14,620 bases of DNA from PALSA-660 sp036508075. GTDB lineage: Bacteria > Actinomycetota > Coriobacteriia > Anaerosomatales > PALSA-660. Under the pieces are notes generated by a model. The model saw nothing but the letters and a program-made list of their open reading frames with translations. It searched no databases and was not told where the DNA came from. Positions 7,140-14,110 of the stretch are shown here, one piece after another. Numbering within the stretch: the stretch's first letter is position 1; each line of letters starts with the position of its first letter. The translations under genes and the position numbers were made by a program. The stretch lies in the NCBI GenBank assembly GCA_036508075.1, contig DATCIA010000069.1, forward strand, positions 1-14,620, written 5' to 3'.

Positions 7140-7619
7140 CTAGACCGGCGTATCCGTGACGACAGCGGACAACTCGGTCCCCCGACGAGTTATGGCTTGT
7201 CGGGGGACCGAGTCGAAACGCCTTGGGTCGAACTCGAAGCGCCCGATCACCCCGAGGTCCATGTGGAGCACTACCGAGAGTCTCTGACTCGACGAGGCCC
7301 CCGGCTCCAGGGGCACCCGCAGATCAAGCATCTCTCCGGGGACGACATGGGCCACGCCGACCCGGGACCCCTCGGATCCGGGCGCGTCGGAGGAAGTCAC
7401 CACGATCCAGGAATCGGTTGAGGCGACGACGCGGTCGATGCGGATCAGATCCCTGGTGCCCAGCGCGTTCGAGAGTTCGAGTGCGACGTTGCTGGGCGCA
7501 ACGATTGCGCCCGCCATGGCCGGAGGAGTCCGGGTGGCGACGTAGGAGTAGAGCGCGATACCCGCCACAGCGAGGGCTGCGGCCGAGACGGCTGCGATGC
7601 GAAGCGCGCGTTCGAGCAC
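7140..7619 (-). CDS. Membrane-anchored single DUF7282-like domain protein
   Basis: A 159-residue protein from a GTG at 7619 with a very strong ribosome binding site (GGGGGAGGG, six bases upstream). An N-terminal hydrophobic helix (about 5-27) works as anchor or signal, followed by one beta-rich domain (about 45-150). It shares RIDRVVASTDSWIVV, HVVPGEMLDLRVPL and LSVVLHMDLGVIGRFEFD with the three-domain protein upstream, but lacks the HLDDxGxPGKR core and the usual PYxVxG ending (ITRRGTEL here). It lies after the terminator of the copper operon, so it probably has its own promoter, although none is clear. It heads a pair with the 134-residue gene downstream. Function unknown. Confidence 0.75.
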   Translation of the reverse strand: MLERALRIAAVSAAALAVAGIALYSYVATRTPPAMAGAIVAPSNVALELSNALGTRDLIRIDRVVASTDSWIVVTSSDAPGSEGSRVGVAHVVPGEMLDLRVPLEPGASSSQRLSVVLHMDLGVIGRFEFDPRRFDSVPRQAITRRGTELSAVVTDTPV

Positions 7620-7684
7620 GGTCGACCCTCCCCCGGGAGACTCATGGCTACCGGCTCTGATCTTGGCGTGATGAGGCGGAGGTG

Positions 7685-7726
7685 CAGAGAAAGGACGGGC
7701 CGCGGCAGGATCGCCGCGGCCCGTCC
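7685..7726 (-). terminator. Intrinsic terminator closing the copper operon
   Basis: A perfect 14-bp G/C-rich stem (arms 7693-7706 and 7713-7726) with a six-base loop. On the minus strand it is followed by TTTCTCT. It lies 50 bases after the stop of the three-repeat gene and before the next gene at 7619, so it marks the end of the upstream unit. Confidence 0.88.
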
Positions 7727-7775
7727 GATGATGTGTCGTCGTGCCGGGATCGGCGCCGAGCGACCTCCGCTGCCG

Positions 7776-8984
7776 CTACTTGACCGCCACAGCCGTCGCT
7801 ACCTCGTGACCGTTCACGAAGAACGGCTGATCGGGGCTGTTGAACTTGTCCATCATGTCGAACTCGAGCTGTCCGGCAACGCCGCGGTCGGCATGCACCG
7901 CCACGAAGAGCCGGTCGGTCAGTGCGACGCTGGGGTCGAGCTTCACGATGACGTTGGTGCTGGTTCCTGCGACGATCCGGCCATAGCCGACGCGCTTGCC
8001 GGGCATGCCGTTGTCGTCGAGGTGCACGACGATCCAAGCGCCGGTCGGCGCGACTGCCTTGGCGATGACCAACGAGCCCTTAGCGCCGGGCTGGGCGTCC
8101 ACCTTGATCGCGGCCTGTCCCTGCTTGGCCGGGACGCCGAACGGCTTTGTCGTCACGACGATGCCGGTGGCGACCTCCTTGCCGTTCACGAAGAACGGCT
8201 GATCCGGGCTGTTGTACTTGTCCATCATGTTGAACTCGAGCGTGCCCGGCACGCCGCGGTCGGCGTGCACCGCGATGAGCAGCTTGTCCGTCAACGGGAC
8301 GCTCGGATCGAGCGTCACGCGCACATCGGTGCTCTCGCCCTTGGCCACCTGCGCGAACCCGACGCGTTTGCCGGGCATGCCCTTGTCGTCGAGGTGCACG
8401 ACGAGCCAGGCTCCGGTGGGGGCCACGACCTTGGCGACCACGATCGAGTTCTTCGCGCCCGGCTGGTCGACAGCCGCGATGGACGCCTCGCCCTCGGACG
8501 CGTTCACTCCGAACGGAGGAATCGCGGTCTTGACCTCCATCGCCAACTCCATTCCGCCCACGAAGTACGGCTTGTCGGGACTGGCGTCGAAGTTGTCGGG
8601 CGAGAACTCGAAGGTGCCGACGATGCCGCGATCCGCGTGCACCGCAACGATCAGCTTGTCCGTCAGCGTCACGTCATCCAGCTTGACCTTGACGTCGGTA
8701 CTGCTGCCGGCCGGGACCGCCTGAAGGCCGATCCGCTTGCCGGGCTTGCCGTTGTCGTCCAGGTGCACCGCGATCCAGGAACGACCGGGTACGTTGACCG
8801 ATGCGACGGTGATGCTGCCCTTGGCACCGGGCTGGTCCATCACCTCGATGGAGGCAGCGGCCTTGGTTGCCACGACGCCCGTCATCGCACCGCTCTTGGA
8901 TGCGTTCGCCACTGCGTACGCCGTCATGACCAAGGTGAGCGAAACGCCCACCAGCACGGCGACGATGTTGAGGAATCTCTTCAT
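7776..8984 (-). CDS. Exported protein with three tandem DUF7282-like domains
   Basis: A 402-residue protein starting at ATG 8984, with AAAGGA eight bases upstream. An N-terminal hydrophobic signal or anchor (about 4-26, then AVANAS) precedes three copies of a roughly 105-residue domain at about 44-146, 167-270 and 291-395. Each copy has the order: A-x-I-x-V-x-x-QPGAK, a V-x-x-x-V-x-x-P-x-x-x-W strand, VHLDDxGxPGKRxG, STxVxVxLD, AVHADRG, GxxEF, and SPDxPxFVxGxE. The layout recalls DUF7282, which I know mainly from haloarchaeal surface proteins. Copies 2 and 3 are closest; copy 1 differs most. There are no cysteines, so copper binding, if any, would use His, Asp or Met. The gene starts 22 bases after the copper ATPase stop and is the last gene before the terminator, so it is very likely part of the copper response. 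Biochemical role unknown. Confidence 0.88.
   Translation of the reverse strand: MKRFLNIVAVLVGVSLTLVMTAYAVANASKSGAMTGVVATKAAASIEVMDQPGAKGSITVASVNVPGRSWIAVHLDDNGKPGKRIGLQAVPAGSSTDVKVKLDDVTLTDKLIVAVHADRGIVGTFEFSPDNFDASPDKPYFVGGMELAMEVKTAIPPFGVNASEGEASIAAVDQPGAKNSIVVAKVVAPTGAWLVVHLDDKGMPGKRVGFAQVAKGESTDVRVTLDPSVPLTDKLLIAVHADRGVPGTLEFNMMDKYNSPDQPFFVNGKEVATGIVVTTKPFGVPAKQGQAAIKVDAQPGAKGSLVIAKAVAPTGAWIVVHLDDNGMPGKRVGYGRIVAGTSTNVIVKLDPSVALTDRLFVAVHADRGVAGQLEFDMMDKFNSPDQPFFVNGHEVATAVAVK
7800..8855 (-). repeat. Three in-frame coding repeats of about 310 bp
   Basis: The three domain copies occupy 8547-8855, 8175-8486 and 7800-8114. The last two are alike at the DNA level: for example CGTTCACGAAGAACGGCTGA appears in both (near 7810 and 8183), and the following 35 bases differ at only a few positions. 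The first copy matches mainly at the protein level, so the third or second copy is the newer duplicate. Confidence 0.8.
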
Positions 8985-9006
8985 CAGATGTGTCCTTTAC
9001 CGGCCG

Positions 9007-12000
9007 CTATGCGGACTTCGCGAGGCTGGGCTTGAAGCGACGCAGCAGCAGCGAGCTGCTCACGACGCTGACGCTCGAGAGCGCCATGGCCGCACCGGCG
9101 AGCTCGGGGCGCAGCAGGCCAAGGGCCGCCACGGGGATCCCGAGCGTGTTGTAGCCGAGCGCCCAGAAGAAGTTCTGGTAGATCTTGCGCATCGTGGCAC
9201 GGGAGAGCTCGATGGCAGTGACAACGTCGCGCAGGTCGTTCTTGATGAGCACGATACCGCCGGTCTCCATGGCCACGTCGGTGCCGCCGCCCATGGCGAT
9301 GCCGACGTCGGCCTTCGCGAGCGCCGGTGTGTCGTTGATGCCGTCGCCGACCATGGCGACCACGAGGCCCCTGGCCTGCAGCTTGCCGACCTCTTCCGCC
9401 TTGTTCTCCGGGAGCACCTCGGCGAGCACGTTCTCGGGGGCGATACCGGCCTGCGATGCGATCGCAAGGGCGGTGCGACGGTTGTCACCGGTGATCATGT
9501 AGACCGCGACGCCCATCTTGGTTAGGCGCTCCACGGCTTCCTTGGAGTTGGGCTTGAGCGTGTCGGCCACGGCGATCATGCCGGCCAGCTTGGCGCCGTT
9601 CACGCCGACGAGCATGACCGTCTTGCCCTGGTCCTCGAGCGCGCTGATGCGGCTCTCGAATGCGGAGATCTCGATACCTTCGCGGGCCATCAGCTTGCGG
9701 TTGCCGAACGCGACACGCATGTCGCCGACCGTACCCTCGACCCCGTGTCCCGGGATCGCGGAGAAGCCCTCTACTGACGGAACTTCGATGCCGTCCGCCT
9801 TGGCGCGGGCCATGATGGCCTCCGCGAGCGGATGCTCCGAGTTGCGCTCGAGCGCCGCGGCGAACGTGAAGACGCGCGCGGCGTCGTGGCCGTCAGCGAG
9901 CTTGATATCGGTCACCACGGGCTTGCCGTGGGTGAGCGTGCCGGTCTTGTCGAACACGATCGCCTTGATCTTGTAGGCGGTCTCGAGGGCGTCGCCGCTC
10001 TTGATGAGGATGCCGTTCTCGGCGCCCTTGCCCGTTCCGACCATGATCGCCGTCGGAGTGGCCAGACCCAGGGCGCACGGGCAGGCGATGACGATGACCG
10101 CGGTACCCGCGAGCAGCGCCTTCACGAACGGAGTCGCGTAGAGATAGAAGTCCGCTCCGACGAAGTTCGGTACCACGAGGAGCCACACGAAGAAGGTCGC
10201 GAACGCGATGCCGACCACGGCGGGAACGAAGACGGCCGAGATGCGGTCCGCGAAGCGCTGCACCGGGGCCTTGCTCCCCTGCGCGTCCTCCACGAGCTTG
10301 ACGATCTGGGCGAGCGCCGTGTCCTTGCCGACCTTGGTGGCGCGGAACCTGAGCGAGCCGAGCTTGTTCATCGTGGCGCCGATGACGGAGTCGCCGGCGT
10401 TCTTCTCCACCGGGATCGACTCGCCGGTGAGCATCGACTCGTCCACGCTGCTGCGTCCCTCGACGACCAGACCGTCGACCGGGATCTTCTCGCCCGGGCG
10501 CACGACGACCACGTCGCCCGCGACGACCTGCTCGACAGGGATGTCCGATTCGACGCCGCCGCGGACGACGCGCGCGGTCTTGGCCGCGAGGCCCATGAGC
10601 TTCTTGATGGCGTCGGACGTCTTGCCCTTGGCGCGGGCCTCGAGCAGCTTGCCGATGAGCACGAACGTCAGCAGCAACGCCGCGGTCTCGTAGAAGACCG
10701 GCTCTGCCTCGAGCGACGGCACGAACGTGGCGGCCACGCTGTAGAAGTACGCGGCCGAGGTGCCGATGGCGATCAGCGTGTCCATGTTGCCGCTGCGACG
10801 CTTGATCGCGTGCCAGAAGCCACGGTAGAACTGCGCGCCGACGATGAACTGCACCGGCGTGACGAGCGCGAACGCCATGTACTTGAGGACCATCATCGGG
10901 TCCCAGGCGCCGCCGACGTTGTTGGCCAGCCACGTGGCCACGCCCCCGGGCACCACCGTCATGAACGGCGGGACCATGGAGATGAGGAACGCGGGCACCG
11001 CGAAGATGATCGCGAAGATCAGCAGGTGCTGCTGGTGCTTGGTGTGCTTCGCCTGAGCGACGCGCTGGGCATCCTCGGCGGGGGCTTCGCCGGCGACCGC
11101 CTCGACACGGAGGACCGCGTCGTAGCCGGCGCCCTTGACCGCACCGATGAGCGCATCAAGGCCGACGACCGCCGGATCGAAGGCGACGGTCGCCGTCTCG
11201 GTCGCGAGGTTGACCGAGGCCGACTGCACGCCGGTGACCCTGTTCAGGGTCTTCTCGACGACGGTCGAGCACGAGGCGCAGGTCATGCCTATGATGCCGA
11301 GCGTGACGGTGCCGGTCGCCGCATTCTTGGCGGGCGTGGCGACCGCAGCGACCACGGCGGCGGGATCCGCCGCAGGGGCCGCCGACCGCACGGGTGCGCT
11401 GTCGAGCGGGATGGCGCCGTAGCCGGCCTTCTTGACGGCCGCTGCGACACCCGCCTCGTCGATGACCGACGGGTCGATGCGCACGGACAGCTTCTCGGTA
11501 GCCAGGTTCACGGTGACCGTAGAGACGCCGGCTAGCTTGCCGACGACCTTCTCGATGACCGCCGAGCACGACGCGCAAGTCATCCCGGTGACGGCGAACG
11601 TCGCATCGCGCAGCGCGGCGGCCGCGGGTGCCGCCACAGCGACCGCTGGGGCCTCGACGCCCGCCGGGACTGCCGCGACGGCCGTCCGCTCCACGCGGAC
11701 CGGCTCGTCGTCGACGTCGTCCATCGGCACGACAGGGCATACGGTCACGGCCGGCACGACGTCGGCCGGGCCGGATGGCTCGGGGCTCGCTGCCTTCACC
11801 GCGTCAGCCAGTTCCGCACCCGGCGTCGACGCGTCGAGCACGAAAGGCTTCCCCGGCTTGAAGCCGGCCTTGACGACGGCGTCGACGAGTTCGTCGGTAC
11901 CGAGCGCAGCCGGGTCGACGACGACGTCCACACGCCCGGCCGCAGCGTCGGCCGCCACGCTCTGGACGCCCGCGACTTCGCCGATCGATGCATTGATGAG

Positions 12001-12072
12001 CTTCTCGCAGGAGTGGCAGTGCATGCCCTCGACGTTCAGGCGCACGACCACACTCTGGGTCTCTGTTGCCAT
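9007..12072 (-). CDS. copA: Cu+-exporting P1B-type ATPase with three HMA domains
   Basis: A 1021-residue P-type ATPase. Three heavy-metal-associated domains lie at about 8-75 (C19-HS-C22), 157-222 (C166-AS-C169) and 254-322 (C265-AS-C268). The pump core follows: TGES at 549-552, the transmembrane Cu site CPC at 664-666, DKTGT with phosphorylated Asp708, EHP at 746-748 and GDGIND at 909-914. Tyr974-Asn975 in helix 7 and Met996-x-x-x-Ser-Ser style residues (MALSS) in helix 8 complete the Cu+-selective (P1B-1) signature. It moves Cu+ out of the cytoplasm using ATP. Unusual points are the third HMA domain, a 76-residue Ala/Pro/Val-rich linker between HMA1 and HMA2 holding VCPVVPM, and CHSC instead of CASC in HMA1. 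ATG 12072 is preceded by AGGGGA, which overlaps the stop of the cupredoxin gene, implying coupled translation. Confidence 0.96.
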   Translation of the reverse strand: MATETQSVVVRLNVEGMHCHSCEKLINASIGEVAGVQSVAADAAAGRVDVVVDPAALGTDELVDAVVKAGFKPGKPFVLDASTPGAELADAVKAASPEPSGPADVVPAVTVCPVVPMDDVDDEPVRVERTAVAAVPAGVEAPAVAVAAPAAAALRDATFAVTGMTCASCSAVIEKVVGKLAGVSTVTVNLATEKLSVRIDPSVIDEAGVAAAVKKAGYGAIPLDSAPVRSAAPAADPAAVVAAVATPAKNAATGTVTLGIIGMTCASCSTVVEKTLNRVTGVQSASVNLATETATVAFDPAVVGLDALIGAVKGAGYDAVLRVEAVAGEAPAEDAQRVAQAKHTKHQQHLLIFAIIFAVPAFLISMVPPFMTVVPGGVATWLANNVGGAWDPMMVLKYMAFALVTPVQFIVGAQFYRGFWHAIKRRSGNMDTLIAIGTSAAYFYSVAATFVPSLEAEPVFYETAALLLTFVLIGKLLEARAKGKTSDAIKKLMGLAAKTARVVRGGVESDIPVEQVVAGDVVVVRPGEKIPVDGLVVEGRSSVDESMLTGESIPVEKNAGDSVIGATMNKLGSLRFRATKVGKDTALAQIVKLVEDAQGSKAPVQRFADRISAVFVPAVVGIAFATFFVWLLVVPNFVGADFYLYATPFVKALLAGTAVIVIACPCALGLATPTAIMVGTGKGAENGILIKSGDALETAYKIKAIVFDKTGTLTHGKPVVTDIKLADGHDAARVFTFAAALERNSEHPLAEAIMARAKADGIEVPSVEGFSAIPGHGVEGTVGDMRVAFGNRKLMAREGIEISAFESRISALEDQGKTVMLVGVNGAKLAGMIAVADTLKPNSKEAVERLTKMGVAVYMITGDNRRTALAIASQAGIAPENVLAEVLPENKAEEVGKLQARGLVVAMVGDGINDTPALAKADVGIAMGGGTDVAMETGGIVLIKNDLRDVVTAIELSRATMRKIYQNFFWALGYNTLGIPVAALGLLRPELAGAAMALSSVSVVSSSLLLRRFKPSLAKSA

Positions 12073-12083
12073 GTGTCAGTCCC

Positions 12084-12638
12084 CTACTTCACGACGATGG
12101 TGCCGAACTGCATCTGCATCCCGCAGTTGAAGCCGTATGTCCCGGCCGTCAGCGCGCCGAGCTTGATCGTTTTCGGACCGGTGCTCAGGTCCTCCGAGAA
12201 CCCGAGGTCCGCAGACTCGACCTGCTGGAGGCACCCGGACGACTGAGTGAAGGTGATCTCGGCAGGTATGCCGGCCTTGAGTTCGATCGTCGAGGGGTCG
12301 TAGTAGCCCTTGGACGTGTCGACGGTGATCTTCTGCACGTTGCCTGCCACGTCGGCGGGCTTGCTCGTCTTGGCGCCGGCGGGAGCGCTCGCGCCGCCGC
12401 AGCAGGCCCCGGCGGACTTCGCGCCGGCGGCGGGCGCCTGGGCGGCGGTGACGGGCGCCTGCGCGGCGGCCGACACGGCAGCCGGAGTCGCAGTGGAGGC
12501 GGACGAGGGCGATCCGTTGGCAATCGCGTAGCGGTAAGTGGCGAAGAACGCCAGGACCGCGAGCATGAGGACCAGAGCCCAGCGCGCGACGGGCGAGATC
12601 GTCGCTGCCTTGGTGGTGCTGATCGGTGCCTTGCTCAT
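12084..12638 (-). CDS. Membrane-anchored cupredoxin-like protein
   Basis: A 184-residue protein starting at ATG 12638 (AGGG ten bases upstream). One membrane helix (about 18-36) is followed by an Ala/Pro/Ser-rich linker (42-98) that contains a C79-C80-G-G pair, then a cupredoxin-like beta domain (about 100-184). The domain has SGC136LQQ and the closing N-C172-G-M174-Q-M176 motif, plausible Cys/Met copper ligands; the order matches the EfeO/Cupredoxin_1-type fold, where the C-G-M-x-M loop ends the barrel. The domain would sit outside the membrane. The open frame continues far upstream, but that part overlaps the TauE-type gene and has no protein-like content. The copA start is 11 bases downstream. 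Likely role, inferred: accepting or delivering copper for the exporter and its partner membrane protein. Confidence 0.87.
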   Translation of the reverse strand: MSKAPISTTKAATISPVARWALVLMLAVLAFFATYRYAIANGSPSSASTATPAAVSAAAQAPVTAAQAPAAGAKSAGACCGGASAPAGAKTSKPADVAGNVQKITVDTSKGYYDPSTIELKAGIPAEITFTQSSGCLQQVESADLGFSEDLSTGPKTIKLGALTAGTYGFNCGMQMQFGTIVVK

Positions 12639-12691
12639 CTTGGTGGTTCCCTTCGTAGGTCGCCGGCGGCGTGCGCCTCCGGCGGTGACGG

Positions 12692-13969
12692 TTAGCGGAA
12701 GAAGCCTCCGGACACGAGTCCGATGACGACCGCGACGATGATGATCGTCGCGGCGATGACGAGTTCGAAGGGCTGGAAGCCCCACAGCGTGCCGTCCGGG
12801 GCGTGGGCCGCAGGATGCGCGACCGCCTTGCGACGACGGCCATGGTAGATGCCGTAGCCGATCGCCAGCAGCGCGGCGAGTACGGCCGGGATCACCCACG
12901 GCGTCCCGCCGGTGGATGCGGCAACGCCACCCGCGACGATGCTGCCGGACATCATACCCATCCCGCAGGTGAGCGTATGGCTCCCGGCCTTCATGGGCGG
13001 CACGATCACATCGGTGACCGCGTTGTCCTTCAGATCGGCCAGCACACCCGCGTCGGGGATGCTGATCTGCGCGGAGCAGGCGTTGGCCTCGCGTCGGTCC
13101 ACAACGAGCCGGACCTTCGTGTCGACCGGGATCGCGACCGTCTGCGGCACGAATTGCGTGTTCTCGATGACCAGCGGGATCTCGATGACGCCGTCGGCGC
13201 CGGTCTTGTACTGCGTGCCGGTCGGAGCGACCGAGGTCCCGACGACCGCCGTGCGCACCGAGTCGAACGTCACCGGTGAGCCGACGAGCATCAGCCCGCG
13301 GTTGAGGATCACGAGCCCGAAGATCATCACGGCGATGGCGGCGACGACCTGGAGCTTGTTCTGGAATCTGCGCGACAGCAGCGACGACGCGAAGCCGAAC
13401 ACGAGCATCAGCGGCATCGTCCCGAGCCCGAAGCCGATCATTCCCCACGCACCCAGGAGCGGCGAGCCCGACGAGATCGCCGACGCCTGTGCGGCGATCA
13501 ACGGCGCACACGGCATCAGGCCGGTGAGCAGGCCGAAGGTGATCGGAGTGGCGAGCGACGCGTGCCCTTCAGCGGCGTCGGTGTTGGCCTTCTTGCGTTC
13601 TCGGGACAGCGCGGTCACCAGGAACTTCGGCGGTCGCGGTGTCAGGTAGCGGAGGAACTTGACCTTGCCGGTCATCGACACGCCGAGCAGCAGCATGTAG
13701 AGACCCGCGATGACCATCAGCCAGTTGCGGAACGGCGTGATGTCGACCGCGCGTCCGAGCAGCGCGACGATGCCGCCGAGGATCAGGGCAACGATCGCGT
13801 AGCTCAGTATCTTGGAACCCTGGTACGCAAGGTGCGGCACGAGCCGCCGGTACCAGGGTCCGTCCTCGGTGCCCTTGACGGCGTAGGTCAGCACGAGCCC
13901 ACCGCACATGAAGACACAGTGGATGCTCGTCACCAGACCCACGGCGAAGAGTTGCGGGAACAGATTCAC
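12692..13969 (-). CDS. TauE/SafE (UreH_2-type) membrane protein fused to a cupredoxin-like domain
   Basis: A 425-residue protein starting with GTG at 13969, with GAGAGG about 11 bases upstream. Residues 1-228 are a polytopic module of the sulfite exporter TauE/SafE or cytochrome-biogenesis-transmembrane kind, with SIHC18VFMC22GG in helix 1 and GLMPC154AP in a later helix; this Cys/Met-rich type is often found with copper ATPases. Residues about 255-347 form a cupredoxin-like domain with Cys298 (NACSAQ) and C335-GMGMM, followed by two more helices (about 357-375 and 402-420) around a His-containing loop. It is thus a membrane transporter-like module carrying its own copper-binding-type domain, which resembles the free cupredoxin encoded next. 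Role inferred as copper or thiol handling across the membrane; the substrate is not certain. Confidence 0.87.
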   Translation of the reverse strand: MNLFPQLFAVGLVTSIHCVFMCGGLVLTYAVKGTEDGPWYRRLVPHLAYQGSKILSYAIVALILGGIVALLGRAVDITPFRNWLMVIAGLYMLLLGVSMTGKVKFLRYLTPRPPKFLVTALSRERKKANTDAAEGHASLATPITFGLLTGLMPCAPLIAAQASAISSGSPLLGAWGMIGFGLGTMPLMLVFGFASSLLSRRFQNKLQVVAAIAVMIFGLVILNRGLMLVGSPVTFDSVRTAVVGTSVAPTGTQYKTGADGVIEIPLVIENTQFVPQTVAIPVDTKVRLVVDRREANACSAQISIPDAGVLADLKDNAVTDVIVPPMKAGSHTLTCGMGMMSGSIVAGGVAASTGGTPWVIPAVLAALLAIGYGIYHGRRRKAVAHPAAHAPDGTLWGFQPFELVIAATIIIVAVVIGLVSGGFFR

Positions 13970-13999
13970 GTTGTGGAGTACCTCTCATCGTTTGCGGCT

Positions 14000-14030
14000 C
14001 CCATAGTGCGCGACTCGGCGCACCGATGGG
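14000..14030. promoter_or_regulatory. Interrupted dyad upstream of the TauE-cupredoxin gene
   Basis: The arms CCCAT-A-GTGCGC and GCGCAC-CG-ATGGG flank six bases (GACTCG): 11 of 13 arm positions pair, with a small bulge. It lies about 31 bases before the GTG at 13969 and after the small Cys-rich gene. No T-run follows on the minus strand, so it is not a normal terminator. It could be an operator or an mRNA hairpin that adjusts the level of the downstream genes. Confidence 0.4.
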
Positions 14031-14110
14031 AAGCGGACTCCGGGCACAGGGGGTGCCGGACGACGGTCAGCGCGGCACAGAGGCCGCAACTACCGGTCGG
14101 ATGAGAGCTA

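Noticed and set aside
7445..7645. Alternative ATG-started frame of 66 codons at 7645
   Set aside because: It is out of frame with the domain-bearing protein; the GTG at 7619 has the strong ribosome site and the membrane helix.
9832..11535. Plus-strand open frame of 567 codons opposite copA
   Set aside because: It has an Arg/Asp/His-rich composition without motifs and is fully explained by the codon bias of copA on the other strand.
12639..13511. Upstream extension of the anchored cupredoxin reading frame
   Set aside because: The extra 290 codons overlap the TauE-cupredoxin gene in another frame and are low-complexity; the ATG at 12638 has a ribosome site and starts a sensible anchor.
14039..14061. 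G/C stem after the Cys-rich gene as a terminator
   Set aside because: The stem has a bulge and no T-run follows on the minus strand, so it is not listed as a terminator; it is kept only as part of the hairpin finding.
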